A DNA stretch of 64,000 nt from Rosa chinensis (lineage: Eukaryota; Streptophyta; Magnoliopsida; Rosales; Rosaceae): contig NC_037094.1 in the NCBI RefSeq assembly GCF_002994745.2, forward strand, positions 15,503,501 through 15,567,500, in the 5' to 3' direction. The notes under the pieces were generated by a model. That model worked only from the letters and a program-made list of their open reading frames with translations. It was not told where the DNA came from and did no database searches. Each line of letters opens with the position of its first letter. Position 1 is the first letter of the stretch. Position numbers and translations under genes: made by a program. Of this stretch, positions 1-11,850 are shown in pieces.

Positions 1-2106
1 CCTTCACAATATCTGTATCAAGCCACAGAAAAGTAAGTGGTCAATGGAAATTAAACCAGACAAGTATTGCAGTGTAAAAAAACTATGATCATGAGCTAGT
101 CTGATTTGTGTCCATGCATATCATAGGAACTGATCACATACAGCTTTCGCTGCAGATGATTTCACTAAAAAAATTAGTGACAGTTTTAAACTACGCACAG
201 TGGATGAAGCTTACAATGCAAAATGCCATTATCAAAGCGCACGATATTGGTCTTGATTGATCCCGGATGAAGAGAATTAGCAGTGATCTCCACTCCTTCT
301 GCCTGTTTAGTTAGTGTTCAGTTCCAAGTCAACCACAAGTTCAGAAATCAGCACATTTCTTAACCAGAAAACATTCAATACCTTCAGACGCCTTGTAAGC
401 TCATTAGCATGTAATACATTAGCAAGCTTGGATTGTCCATAAGCCAAATATCTGTAGTAGCTGTACGAAAGTAGAAGGAACAAAATGTCAATTGACACAG
501 ATACTACTTCGGAAAAATTAGATTGTCAATTTGACCATTGAAAATGCGGTTTTTTATTTGAAAGTGCGATACCAGATCGAGAGTCTAGCCCCGTAACATA
601 TCAAACATCGGGCAAGATCAGCATTACCCTAACTCATTAAATCAGCAAAGTATGACCTAAAAAGGAATCATCTGTTGTGCTGTAACTATGTTACCTTGAT
701 TCATCATTAATTTTATCAAAACGAATTCCTTCACGGTACACATATTGATGGCCCATTGACGATAAATTTACAATTCTTCCCTCTCTCTTGCTTTCTCGCA
801 ATGTGCGTTTCATGGTCTCCAACAAAAGATTTGTGAGAAGAAAGTGCCCTGCATGGTTCAAGTAACAAATAAGGTTCATATAAGAAAGTACTGTAGAAAA
901 CTGATTAACTGGCCTAAAGTAATGACTTCAGACTAGTTGTAAGTAAACACACCTAAGTGATTAGTTGCAAATTGCAGCTCTATGTTGTCTTGAGAAAGCT
1001 TGAATGGTGTTATAACCCCTGCATTGTTACTTCCAACAAAGAAGAGATTTAATTCCCTTTATTGTCAAAGTTCGCAATAACCAAATGTTATTTCTGTACG
1101 TACGTATACTTGTGCTTTTACTCTACAACGGTGCATGTACAGGGGTGATTAACTAGTGTGTTGTCATTTCCTAGCAGTTTTAAGTTTTTGGAGTCGAGTT
1201 GTTATCTGACATAATATTAGTTGCACATTTAGAGTCTAAATTTGTCCGACAAAACATAAAATAGGGGAAAATAGAGTAGAATAAAGTCAATAAACACAAC
1301 CTAACCTGCAGGATATGTTGAAATAGTAAAGATGATATTTGCTAAACCAAAAAAATGAAGATGAATGACAATGACATATGCTTATCTTACATAAGGATGT
1401 TCAGTGAAAGGCCCAAGGAATTATACTCTTCTGCAAACTTTCTTACAGATGCCAATGAGCTGAGATCTAACTCCATAACATCTACTCTAGCATTGGGGAT
1501 TTCTTTAAGGATTGCTTCTTTGACATTTTCCCCTGCATTTGTGTTCCTTACTGCCATAACTACATGGACACCACGCAATGCAAGAACGCGCGATGTCTCT
1601 AAACCAAGACCACTTGTGGCTCCTGAAAATTAAACAAAAATTACAAATCGAAACGTTTAATAACCTTACTTAAGCAAACTCTAAGCTAGGAAGGCCCGTT
1701 GACATGAAAATTAAAAACAAATGTCAAACATCTTGCACATCCCCAAAGGTGAAGCAGTTTTAGACCATATATCACAGAATTACAGAAAGCACTTCAAATG
1801 ACTGATCAAGATCTCTCTTTATACATCTAAATCATATGGGATCCTTTGTTTCAATTTTTTATCTTACTCTCTTTTAATCTTTTGGATATATAAATAAGCT
1901 TCTTCTTCTAGAACAAATATTACATAGCAATTAAACTAAGCAATAATAGTATTCATCATACGATCTATGGCAAGTTTAACTAAAATAGAGCTTGAATGAC
2001 CTGTAACAATGGCTGTGAGACCAGTTCCATCAATCCCTCGAGTAACTTCCTCTGCTGTGGAAGAGGCTGAGAACCCAGATGGCCCTTTCCTGCTAAGTAA
2101 CCCCAT
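1..2106 (-). CDS. Short-chain dehydrogenase, TIC32/retinol-dehydrogenase-like (copy A, 3' end outside window)
   Basis: NAD(P)-dependent short-chain dehydrogenase/reductase of the plant TIC32-like type; the substrate cannot be told from sequence. The exons I read, in transcription order, are 2106-2001, 1622-1391, 1029-953, 848-695, 460-382, 302-215 and 12-1 (continuing off the left edge). All junctions are GT-AG and keep frame. The start is the ATG at 2106, giving [12 protein letters not shown]. The Rossmann glycine motif TGATSGLG lies at about residues 35-42, an INNAG motif near 113-117, the catalytic serine region NLSS in exon 4, and the catalytic YGQSK (Tyr about 197, Lys about 201) in exon 5. 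No internal stop was seen. Exons 1 and 5 have the same length as in the decayed neighbour copy at 2820-4868, so the two are tandem duplicates. Missing from view are most of the 50-base penultimate exon and the last exon. Confidence 0.88.
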
Positions 2107-2819
2107 AATTTTACTAATGATACTAATGAGATTGGAACACAGAGAGCTAGATTGCTTTTTTGGTTTGAGAGGGCTAGATTGCTTACGAAACCAACATAAA
2201 AGTGATAAATACTAGACTGTTTTCTGTTCGAAAAATGACAACTAATGTCAAGAAAAGGGTAAGCTCCGGCTGCCTCACTAAATCAGAGATACCAAAGCAG
2301 ACCTCTAATTGGCAAAGTTTTATTGGGGTATGGTAATTATCACTAAACAATGGCGTTTGGGATGTTGCTCTGCTAAAGAAAACAAAAGGGTCATCTTCAC
2401 TGGTGATGGTAATGTAAATTCGTAGACGTGACAAACTTCGTAGCAAGATGAAGCCATGTGTAATTGTAATAATAAATTGCGTTTATGAGCTCACCGCTCT
2501 TACATATGGAAGGCAGTTGGCTGGTGTAGTATCATTAATTGAGGACCAAGGATAAGTACTTCTGCCAAAAGCATTCAAGTGCTTTGTCGGTTCTTGGAAT
2601 TGAATAAAGCATGGGCCAAGTTTGTGAGTTTGCTATGCTAATTTACAGTACACTCCATTGTAGAGGATGAAGAGAAAGAGGGTTATAATCGTTCATTCTA
2701 TATGCATAACCATGTGATCTGCCTATTGATTTCATAACAAATAGTGCAGAATTACAGCTCCCTACAACATGGCCCAGAAAAAGACTTAAACCTCCACTAC
2801 TACTTGAGATTGGTCAAAC
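2107..2819. other. Spacer between dehydrogenase copies A and B
   Basis: About 0.7 kb of AT-rich DNA between the start of copy A and the end of copy B. It should hold the promoter of copy A and the 3' flank of copy B. I see no convincing coding exon, RNA gene or transposon end here. Confidence 0.5.
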
Positions 2820-4868
2820 TCAAGCTAAAATCCCAGAGTCTCGTGGCCAAATCTGCATCATTTGCCTGACTGCCTGAGAGCTCGGTTTGGCGATGTTACA
2901 GTCCACATAGTATTCGCCACATACTCCCTTAACTTGTGGATTCAGTGCCAAGAAGTATGTGGTTGCCGCTCCCTCCACGACCATGTTCAATGAGAAATAA
3001 ACGTTTGAATCACATTGTATCACATTCCTAATAGCCGTGCGACCCCTTTACATATGTAGATCCTATATCGCGAGCGATGCTATCTATAATGTAGTTTATT
3101 ATGAATAGGGTTCATCAGTCCATGCAGCATTGCACTCAAAATAGTGATGCTACATATATTCTGAAACCTGAAGAAGTACCTGCTGAATAGTTTTGCTCAT
3201 AAATATTTTCCTGAGCACCTTAAGAAGACCTGTGTCAAGCCAAACAATAAGTTAATCAGTGAAAACTGAAAACCCACACCAGTTCAGACAGGTAAGAACA
3301 GCAGATGAAGCTTACACTTTACATGGATATCATTATGCATAATATTAGTGCGAATGGTTTCATGATGAAGAGAATTAGCAGTCATCTCAACCCTTTCTTC
3401 CTGTTTAATTAGTTCAAAAAAAATGTTACCGATTCAACCAAGTAGTTCAGAAACATCTCTAAAATATGAAGGCACTCAATCACTACCTTGAGGCGCCTTG
3501 TAAGCTCATTAGCATGCAATATGTTAGCAAGCTTGGATTCTGCATAAGCAACATAGTTGTTGTATCTGTAAATTAGCAAGTGAAACACATTTTAATTACT
3601 AATCTTAAACCAGCATTCCACAAAGCGTAGAGACCATTCCTCAAAGACATGCTGCCATGCATAGTGTTACCTTAATTTGTCATTAATAATTTCAAAACGA
3701 ATTCCTTCACGGTATATATATCTATGGCCAAGTGATGATACATTAACAATTCTCCCCTCTATGCTGCTTTTTCTCGATACATTAACAGAAGATTTGTGAG
3801 AAGAAAATGACCTGCATATATATTGGATGGTTCAAGTAACAACTGTATTGATTCATTGTAGCAGCTTTTAGAAAACAACCTTGGGAGAATTTGTAGGTAA
3901 CAGACCTAAATGATTAGTTGCAAAATCGAGTTCTATGTTGGCTTGAGATAGCTTAAATTTATCTACCATAACACCTGCATTGTTACTGCCAACAAAGAAA
4001 GAAGTATATTACTGGTTATTTTCATAATATTAGCTATAAACTAACTAAACAACTCCCAGTTGTTTCTACATGAGCTTCTCACTGTAAGAGACCTGGTGGA
4101 ACCGTGGAACTATCATTTTAAGAAAGAAATTAGATAATACGGAAGGATTGCTTATCTTACATAAGGATATTCGATGGAAGGCCTTTGGAATTATACTCTT
4201 CTGCAAATTTTCTTACAGATGCCATTGAGCTGAGATCTAACTCCATGACATCAATCTTAGCATTGGAGATTCCTTTAAGGATTGCTTCTTTGCACATTGG
4301 TACCAGCATCTATGTTCCTTACTGCCATTACTACATGAACACCACGCAATGCAAGAACACGCGCTGTCTCTACGTACGCCAATACCACTTGAGGCTCCTG
4401 AAATTGAACAAACTTTGAGACTACACCGAAAAGTTTAACGGCCTAACTTTGAAGAAAGGAAACATATTTGAGGCATCCAGAGGCTAGAGAGCTGTTCAAG
4501 ACCACATTGGTGTTGTCTTGTGTTACATAGTAGGAGAAATATATATAACTCAGAATATCAACAGAAATACTTGAAATCACTGATTTTCTAGTATTTTTTT
4601 TCACATAATTCATACAAGGGAAGATACGGCAGTAACATATTAATCATGCTGAATTCTTGTTCTAAACTTATCTGTCATAAGCTTTTGAGCCTTTTCATCT
4701 ATAGAAAGAACGAAAATAGAGAAGGACATACTAAGCTATTGGAGTAGTAGCATATTTATGACCTGTAACAATGGCAGTAAGACCAGTTCCATCAATTCCT
4801 TGAGTAACTTGTTCTGCTGTGGAAGAGGCAGAGAATCTGGATGCGCCCTTCTTGCCGAATATCCCCAT
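2820..4868 (-). pseudogene. Tandem short-chain dehydrogenase copy B, frameshifted
   Basis: Second TIC32-like copy with all eight exons still recognisable: 4868-4763, 4397-4161, 3985-3906, 3811-3671, 3565-3487, 3400-3316, 3229-3180 and 2972-2820. It begins MGIFGKKG and its last exon reads GAATTYFLALNPQVKGV and ends with TGA. Compared with copy A, exon 2 is 237 instead of 232 bases: a four-base insertion after the glycine motif plus one extra base further on, so the frame is lost. Exon 4 is 141 instead of 154 bases, with a deletion followed by an early stop. Exon 3 has one extra codon, which is harmless. The YAESK catalytic motif in exon 5 is present, but no full-length product can be made by conventional splicing. 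The nearly complete intron-exon structure points to DNA-level tandem duplication followed by decay. Confidence 0.85.
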
Positions 4869-5241
4869 TATCTTTTCTTGATCAATGATTGGGACTGAGG
4901 TTACAGAACAGAGAATTCAAACAAAACCAACACTGTGTAGCCGTTTAGGAATATCATCAAATTACAATATTGCAGGCCAATGCCAACAAATAATGATGGC
5001 CAAAAACAAAAGGTCATCATGAAAGATGAGTAATAGTGTAAATTAGCAGACCAAACTGGTAATAAGCAATAAAATTGAGTGTTGCTCTAATATAAACCAA
5101 TGTCATTGAGTACGACACATTGTTTGATGGCCAACTGATAATAAGTTACTAGTATTGTACAAATGTAATTTTGGCAGATTTCAAAACAAACAGTGCAAAA
5201 GAGAGCCACTTAACTGTACTGTTACTTGAGATTGGTCCCGC
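4869..5241. other. Spacer upstream of dehydrogenase copy B
   Basis: AT-rich spacer between the start of copy B and the remnant of copy C. It presumably contains the old promoter of copy B. I see no gene here. Confidence 0.45.
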
Positions 5242-5376
5242 TCAAGCTATAATCCAGGGTTTGGTAGTCAAATTTTGAGAACTCGCTTTAGCAACATTAC
5301 AGTCCTCCACAAAGTATCCACTGCTTACTCCCTTAATTAACTTGTGGATGAAGTGCCACAAAACTGTGGTTGCTGC
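5242..5376 (-). pseudogene. Last-exon remnant of a third dehydrogenase copy (C)
   Basis: The stretch translates in pieces as AATTV, then KGVSSGYFVEDCNVAKASSQ, which matches the last exon of copy B (GAATTYFLALNPQVKGVCGEYY). A short deletion and an extra TTAA shift the frame twice. No other exon of this copy was found upstream: the next 200 bases hold a partly duplicated unit of about 38 bases (about 5510-5586) and then the hAT element at 5605. This is a dead fragment that marks a third unit of the tandem array. Confidence 0.72.
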
Positions 5377-5604
5377 ACGTACCCTGCAGTCTGCACAGCC
5401 ATCTTCAGTATCAAAATGTGGGGACCCCAGCGGTAGACGAGAAACCACTTCCAGGGTGCACATGCCACTCAACATTACACTGGCAGTATAATTTTTACCT
5501 GAAGTAAAAGTAAAAATTGGGGAGGATGCAAAGCATTTCATATCAATAGTAAAAATTGGGGAGAATACAAAGCATTTCATACCAATGAAAACCTTATCTG
5601 CATG

Positions 5605-6869
5605 TAGGCCTGGCATTTAAACCCTAATCCGCAAACCCGCACAAACCCGCCCGTTTATTAATCCGGGCTAAAAAAAGCTCGTACGCAAAAAACCCGCAAA
5701 TTAACAGGTTTTGCGGGCTAAACCCGTTGGAACCTATTGGAACCCGTTAACTCAAAACCCTTCCCAAAAATCCATTTCCCATTACCCATACTGGTTCCCC
5801 TTTTTTTTTTTTTTTTTTTTTTCAACCAGAGCATTTTTATAATTTTTCTTATTCCCCATGAGGATCTGACAGTAGGATCTTCGTATAATTGTCAAAAGAC
5901 GATTCAAAAGGAGATCCGTAAGGATTCGACCGTTGGATCGTTGTATAATTTTGTGAGGATGATTCTAAAGGCGATCTGGGACGATTCAACCATTGGATCT
6001 TCACATAATTTTGAGAGGATGATCCTAAGGGCGATCCGTGAGGATCCGACCATTGGATCTTCGTATAATTGTGAAAAGATGATTCAAAAGGTGACCCGTG
6101 AGGATCCGACCGTTGGATCGTCATATAATTTTGTGAAGATGATTCTAAGGGCGATCTAGGACTATCTAACCGTTGGATCTTCATATAATTTTGAGAGGAT
6201 GAACCTAAGGGCGATCCATGAGGATCTGACCGTTGGATCATTGTATAAATCAATAAAGATGATCCTTTAGGTGATCCGTGAGGATCTGACCGTTGGATCT
6301 TCGTATAATTTTGAGAGGATGAACCTAAGGGCTATCCGTGAGGATCCGACCGTTGGATCATAGTATAAATCGGTAAAGATGATCCTCTAGGTGATCTGAC
6401 TGTTGGATCTTCGTATAATTTTGAGAGGATGAACCTAAGGGCGATCTATGAGGATCTGACCGTTGGATCATCATATGAATCGATAAGGATTATCCTCTAG
6501 GTGATCTGTGAGGATCTGACCGTTGGATAGTCGTATACTTGTTATTTGTGAATTTATTTTTGTCAAAAAAGGAAAGAATAAAAAAATCTAAAAAGATAGA
6601 AAATAAAAAAATAGAAAACCAAAAAGTTCATGTAGAGAAAATGGCAAATGCGGGGTTATATACATAAGTCTTAATTGGTTTTAGTTGTTTTGATAAAAAG
6701 TTAAAAATAAAAATAAAAAAAAATGTTTACGGGTTTTAACAGGTTCCAACAGATAACCCGCCGCAAAACCCGTTAAGCTAACGCGTTCTTACCGGGTCGA
6801 CCCGTTAAGAATTCGGCCAGTTAAGAACCCACACGGTACCCGCACTATACCCACACGTTGCCAGGCCTA
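5605..6869. mobile_element. Non-autonomous hAT element with internal repeat array
   Basis: The 1265-base element starts TAGGCCTGGCA and ends with the inverted TGCCAGGCCTA. It is flanked on both sides by the identical 8-base target duplication TCTGCATG (5597-5604 and 6870-6877). Eight-base duplications and this terminal sequence are typical of hAT transposons. Subterminal regions are rich in the motifs AACCCG and CGGGTT. The centre is an array of diverged units of about 60 bases (about 5860-6535). No transposase coding region is present, so it would depend on an enzyme supplied in trans. The intact target duplication argues for a fairly recent insertion. Confidence 0.9.
5860..6535. repeat. Tandem array of about 60-base units inside the hAT element
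   Basis: Roughly eleven units, each built around a GAGGATCCGACCGTTGGATC-like core followed by TTCGTATAATTTTGAGAGGA or a variant. Some units are shorter. The array leaves long open frames on both strands, but their translations are periodic and not protein-like. It is a minisatellite within the transposon. Confidence 0.85.
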
Positions 6870-6877
6870 TCTGCATG

Positions 6878-7249
6878 CATGCATGCCTACGAAGCACTTC
6901 ATTGTCTTACCATATAAGTATACCTTCCAAATGTGCTGGCCGGCCAGAAATTTGTTATATTTGTCACAATTCTCAAAGATTTTGGAAAATGGTTCTTCTA
7001 AATACTTTGTAATCATTTCCCCCTCTGCTTTCTTAAATATTTAAGAAAGCCAGCCTTTTTCTTTTTACATATCCAAATCTCATCAACGCCCCCCGCCCCC
7101 CCCCCACAACCCAAAAAAAAATCCTCCCTCACTTCTTAAAATTAGCCTAATTCCCTATAACCATTAGATATCTAGGTTTCAAACATATGCAATTCAAGTT
7201 TAAAAGTTTGCATAATTTTTGGTCAATTCCTCCTTGAAATTTTATTATT
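6878..7249. other. Spacer between hAT element and MULE
   Basis: Short AT-rich stretch with C-runs near 7088-7105. I see no gene and no further dehydrogenase exon. Confidence 0.4.
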
Positions 7250-7258
7250 TTTTATCTT

Positions 7259-8852
7259 GGGTCCTTGACCCAAAGCCCCAAAATGAGTAAAAATTATCCC
7301 ACTTACCCCAGCAACAGATTTTTGTTCCCACTTACCCAATCTAAATCTAAATGACCAATTTGCCCTCAACTCAATTAAAGAATTACAACTACAGCCATTG
7401 TCCTCTCTCTCTGACTCTCTGTCCAACTCGCTGGTTCTCTCTCCAGCACGCCGGCAAAAAATACCTTCGGTTTTTCAACGCCGGCGAGATTCTCCAGAAC
7501 TATGTCGTCGGAGGCTAGGATGTGAGTGATGGTCGAGATCGACCTCCTCGGCTGTCCATAACAACCTCATCGGCGACGAAGGCTTCTGCCTCCCCTGGGT
7601 CCTTGCCCTCCGGTTTCTCTCTCTCTGTGCCGTCGAAGCTCCGGAGTTAGAGGATAAATCCGATTGGAACTCGCCCAACCCTGCCCGTCGTAGCGCAAAC
7701 TCGTCGTTCTCGGTGGTTGAGGTCGACGAACACTGGAGATTGCTTTTGGTTGACTCAGCTTCATCGGCGACGAATTGGATTTCTGTCTCTGTTTCGGAGG
7801 AGTAGCATCTCCAGCTGATCTGCTGAGAATAAGCGAAGATGTGGCGGGGGTGGTGGTGGAGCTCCGACGGGGTTGATGGCGACATCAATCTCCCCCTCCC
7901 CGGCGAAAGTTCACCAGTGAGCCCACCTGAGGCGGTTTTCCGGTGAGATCGAGCACGGCTTCACAGAAGGGAGAAGGGTGCCCAAATCAATTTCATCACC
8001 TTCCCCGGTGACAAGTACCTCTAAACAGCTCAATCAAGCCGGTCCTTCTTTTTTTTTTTCTTTTTTTTTTCTCTATTCTTCTTTTTGGCCTTTTAATGAG
8101 AAATTTTGATGATATAAAATGTAAATTATTGGAGTAACAAGCTACAAAATGGTGTTATGCCAAGGGAAATACAGGTCTATTGGGGGGCAATAGATGTCTA
8201 TTGGGGGGCAATAGATGTCTATTGGGGGACAATAGACGTTTTGAATTGACGTAATCTCCTCTATTTTTTCTTTAATCAAAGTTTTATTTGTGTAATTTTA
8301 GGAAAATTAGTTCCCATTTCGGTAATCGAAACGTCTATTGGGGGGCAATACATGGCTGATAATCGTCTATTGGGGGGCAATACATAGCTGATAGTCGTCT
8401 ATTGGGGGGCAATACATGGTTGATAGTCGTCTATTGGAGGGCAATAGACGTCTATTAGGGGGCAATAGACTATCGGGGCAATAGGCGTCTATTGGGGGGC
8501 TATAGATGTCTATTGGGGGCAAAAAAACTTTTCCGGTGAGATTTTCAGCAAATTTCTGTGGGCGGCAGCAGGTGACCGGAATACTGCGATCGGTGACCGA
8601 TTCCGGCGGCCGGTGACGGGCTCCGGCGAAGTCTCCTATGGTTTCTCTCTCTTCCATTTTCTCTATCTCTTTCTCTAAGTAACAAAGGGGTGAGGGGTAA
8701 AATGGTATTAAAAAAATTAAAAACAAAAAAAATTCTTAATGGGGTATTAAGGAAGACTCTCTTAGAGTGTATTGGGTAAGAGAGAATTAAAAAAACTTAA
8801 TGGGGTAAGTGGGAAAGAATTCCTTAGAAATTGGGTAAATGGACAAAACCCC
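7259..8852. mobile_element. Non-autonomous Mutator-like element (MULE)
   Basis: The element is bounded by the identical 9-base repeat TTTTATCTT (7250-7258 and 8853-8861), as expected of Mutator-like transposition. Its ends are imperfect inverted repeats of roughly 100 bases: GGGTCCTTGACCCAAAGCCC at the left and, read backwards, GGGGTTTTGTCCATTTACCC at the right, both followed by spaced CCCACTTACCC motifs. The interior is GC-richer (about 7420-8050) than the surroundings, as in elements that have picked up genic DNA, but I cannot name a captured gene. The open frames there are proline/arginine-rich and not convincing. A G-run minisatellite lies in the right half. A relative is at 27186-28119. 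Confidence 0.78.
8172..8521. repeat. G-run minisatellite inside the MULE
   Basis: Repeats of GTCTATTGGGGGGCAATA, three units at about 8172-8240 and about eight more, partly interrupted, at about 8331-8521. Each unit carries a run of four to six G on the plus strand. See the findings for its quadruplex potential. Confidence 0.88.
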
Positions 8853-9029
8853 TTTTATCTTCTTTATGCGACACTACTTTCAATTTTTTTTCTAATTAAG
8901 TTATGGGGGGTCCCAAGTCATGGACAAATTTATAATTTGGTCAATTTGACTATTTTTAATTGGAAACAAAGTTAAGCTAAATTTCAATGTAACATGTCTA
9001 AAACCCACTACCATTTGGTCCAATTTTAT

Positions 9030-9830
9030 ATATATATATTTTTTTTTTGAAATAATAGAAATTCCATTGATAATATCGCATGCCAAGAAAGCCATTACAT
9101 ACCCACCCGCTGATACATAACATTGGCCAGAACAAGGATTCGTGGAGAAACCACTGTGGTACATAGGATAGGCCAAACTATATTCGAACTTATCGCTCAC
9201 TTAAAAAAAGTAAGCCTATAACTATGAAAATATCATAGCAAATAGGCACCACAACAGACACCAAAGTGCATAGTTTCCTAAACAATAAGGAATTATTAGA
9301 AAGTAAAAACTAACTATTAGAAAAGCCCAAAAAGGCAGACCACAAGAAAGTCACCATTCCAGCCCAATAAGCATGTTCAGACCAAAGCCCAGTACCAATC
9401 TCCTCTACGCGACAATTGCAACGCACGTGATGAGGCAGCTTTCCGATCGATCAAGGCCCACGACCATGCCGGCACGACCACGCCACCACTCCTGTGCCGC
9501 ATGCTTTGCGCCGTCATGCTCATCGTCATCACGACCTACCAGATCCAAATCTCATCGTCGACGAGTCTAGGATACCAGCGCCGAAGCTCGACCACCGTAC
9601 ACCACAGCCACCACACATTAGAGGTTCAGTGTCAAGAACTCCGCCTCAAACCATGCCGAACGGTAGGGCAGCAACCCTCCCACGGAAACCTGCCAAGCCA
9701 TAGCCTCAAGAAAAACCCCGTCTGACTGCACTCACCATACCTCGACAAGGCCAAAGGCTTGCCTCAGGCAGGAGCCGCCGGACGAGACGCAAAGATGGAA
9801 AACGGAAAACCCTAGGTCTCCTCTTCGAGA
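9030..9830 (-). mobile_element. LINE-like retrotransposon fragment
   Basis: On the plus strand it starts with a run of T, then GAAATAATAGAAATTCCATTG, which is the reversed 3' end with poly(A) tail expected of a non-LTR element on the minus strand. The first 200 bases recur at 9990-10200. The right part is GC-rich and ends near a GA-rich tract with CCCTAGG. No reverse transcriptase domain was seen, so it is a 5'-truncated or non-autonomous copy. Borders are approximate. Confidence 0.5.
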
Positions 9831-9989
9831 GAGAGAGGCGGCTATGTATCTGAGTGGTTGTTATTTATTTATTTATTTTATTTTTTTGATAGAGGTTGCT
9901 CTTTTACAAGAACTTGTATATGTCTTCACAATCAAGGTTGGTCTAATGGTATTAATACTAAAAGTCCCAAGTTTGACTATGCATTTTTT

Positions 9990-10200
9990 TTTTAATAATG
10001 GTAATTCCATTGATAATAGCACATGCCAAGAAGGTCATTACATACTCACCCGCTGACACATAAAAATGGCCAGAACAAGGCTTCGTGGAGGAGCCACAGT
10101 GTATATAGAATAGACCAACTATATTTGAACTTTTGAACTTATCGCTCACTATAAAAGCGAGCCTATAAGCTATGAAAAAACATAGCAAATAGACAAGCCA
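9990..10200 (-). mobile_element. Second, shorter copy of the same LINE-like 3' end
   Basis: It begins with a T-run and AATAATGGTAATTCCATTG, then follows the copy at 9030-9230 closely (shared GCCAAGAA, TGGCCAGAACAAGG and TATCGCTCACT blocks). This is a heavily 5'-truncated insertion of the same family in the same orientation. Confidence 0.6.
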
Positions 10201-10350
10201 AAACTACACTCGTTTGATTCCTAATACAAGGAAATTTATTGTAATTAGACAAAAGCTCATTAGTTATTGTACATTCTGAATTATATTATTATTACTTGTT
10301 TATTCATATTTATACTTAATATCTATGTATTCAAGACATGCCCATCCAAT

Positions 10351-10495
10351 GGACAGTTTTTAAGGGACTGTGAGGGACAAGTGAATCTGACGGCTGAAAA
10401 TAAATGCACAGTTTTAAATTGTTATAATTTCTGTTTTTATATTTAATACATGTGGTTGAGATTCACTTGTCACTCACAGTCTCTTAAAACTGTCC
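10351..10495. mobile_element. Small hairpin MITE
   Basis: About 145 bases whose ends form an imperfect inverted repeat of about 45 bases: GGACAGTTTTTAAGGGACTG at the left and the reverse complement of CTCTTAAAACTGTCC at the right. It has no coding capacity. I could not settle the target duplication, so the superfamily is left open. Confidence 0.65.
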
Positions 10496-11039
10496 CTTAG
10501 GTGAGCAAGCATGTATAGGTCTAAACAACAGCGTAGGTGAGATCCCCATTCCAACTTATAACTAAGAAATAAAATGCAAAAAGTCATTATTGACCCAATT
10601 CTTATAAAATTCAATAAAAAAAAAGGATCAATCTACACCCAATTATGGTCAATTAAGACAAATATTGGGTCTATTCCAATAAAAAAAAAAAAGACAAATA
10701 TTGGGTTTCTTTTTTCTAAAAAGTTACACAAACTACCATTATTTAAATCTGATAAGCATAAGTCAACTAGTAAGATTAACTTTCTTCTTGAATATCTTAA
10801 TATATTGTAGATTTTTTATTGGTCCCATTATTATAGCAGTTTTCATTAAACTCATAATTATTGCTAGAACCATGGAGTAAAGATTTTTTTTGAATTCAAA
10901 GATTTTATAGAGTTAAATGAATGTGCATTTTGCTTTTTGGTAAATTAAATTTTCTATTTTAAAGGTAACTTTTGTCTTTTGAAACTTAGTTAATAAGTAT
11001 TTATTGTTGCTATCTGTTGTGTTACTCTAGATTTCAAAT
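10496..11039. other. AT-rich spacer
   Basis: Very AT-rich with several A-runs and an internal direct duplication of an AAATATTGGGT-containing block (about 10655-10710). I see no gene. Confidence 0.45.
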
Positions 11040-11850
11040 TTTCATCGATTTACTTGCATCGATTTCTAACATTCTGGCGTCGCCTCACCGACATGGTGAT
11101 GTTGCCGGATGGGTGATGAATGCAATATAGTCCATAGCCCTGTGGGATTGTCGGCTTGAGTTTTTGAGCTGGTTTGGTTGCCTTAGTTCTCCGGATCAAC
11201 GCTCTGTGGAGGGGCAACCAAGGACACCAGTTCCGGGCAAGCTGACAGTGGTGATGCCGACATCAAGATTCGCTGGTGGCTTGGGGATTGGGCTCCGACT
11301 TCTTTTGGGGTCGGACTGGGCGCTTCCAATCCGTTGCGATGTGGCTTCGTGGCGGTGAACCGGGTGTTTACGGCGGGGTGGTGGTGGTGGTGTTTGGAGC
11401 ATCATGGCGGCTGGCTGCTAGAGTGGGTCGTCCGGCGACGGACTGCTTTGCGGCGGTGGAAGGTTGCGACGCAGGGAGTAGTGAAGAAGAGGGGTGGAGA
11501 ACTGGGCTTGACAAACTTTTTTGGGCCTCGGGTTGACTTTTCCTGGGCCTGTTGGGCTTCTATTTATGTTTTTTAGCTTGTCTAATTACAATAAAGTCCT
11601 TGTATTTAGGACACTAAGCATTGGTGTGCACTCTATGTATATCTAATGCCTCTGGAGTAGTACCAAATGAGGGTCTCTGCTATCTCTACGTATTTGATTG
11701 TATAATGAGTAGGACTATATGTACGTACCACTTGTGGGTACTACCATTAGCTTCTTGTCTGTCTATGTTTAATGACAGCGGAAGGGTATGTAACGGTCTA
11801 TTTTGGCTTGCGATGAATATATATTTCCCTGATTCAAAAAAAAAAAATTT
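11040..11850 (+). mobile_element. Probable retroposed LINE-like 3' segment with poly(A) tail
   Basis: A GC-rich stretch (about 11050-11540) followed by an AT-richer 3' segment ends in TTCCCTGATTC plus a run of A at about 11835-11848, the layout of a non-LTR retrotransposon 3' end on the plus strand. The open frames in the GC-rich part give tryptophan/glycine-rich translations without any domain. The call rests on layout only. Confidence 0.4.

Noticed and set aside
2183..2446. Open frame of 87 codons upstream of dehydrogenase copy A
   Set aside because: No similarity to the dehydrogenase or any other family; it lies in AT-rich spacer and looks like chance.
5849..6253. Long open frames on both strands in the hAT repeat array
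   Set aside because: The translation is periodic and follows the 60-base unit; the frame is open on both strands at once. This is a property of the repeat, not of a gene.
5860..6535. Regular repeat units resembling a CRISPR-like array
   Set aside because: The spacing regions are as similar between units as the cores, units are tandem, and the context is a plant nuclear transposon.
9925..9985. tRNA-like or SINE head (TTGGTCTAATGGTATTAATAC)
   Set aside because: The word resembles an A box, but no convincing B box or cloverleaf follows. Not enough to call a tRNA or SINE.
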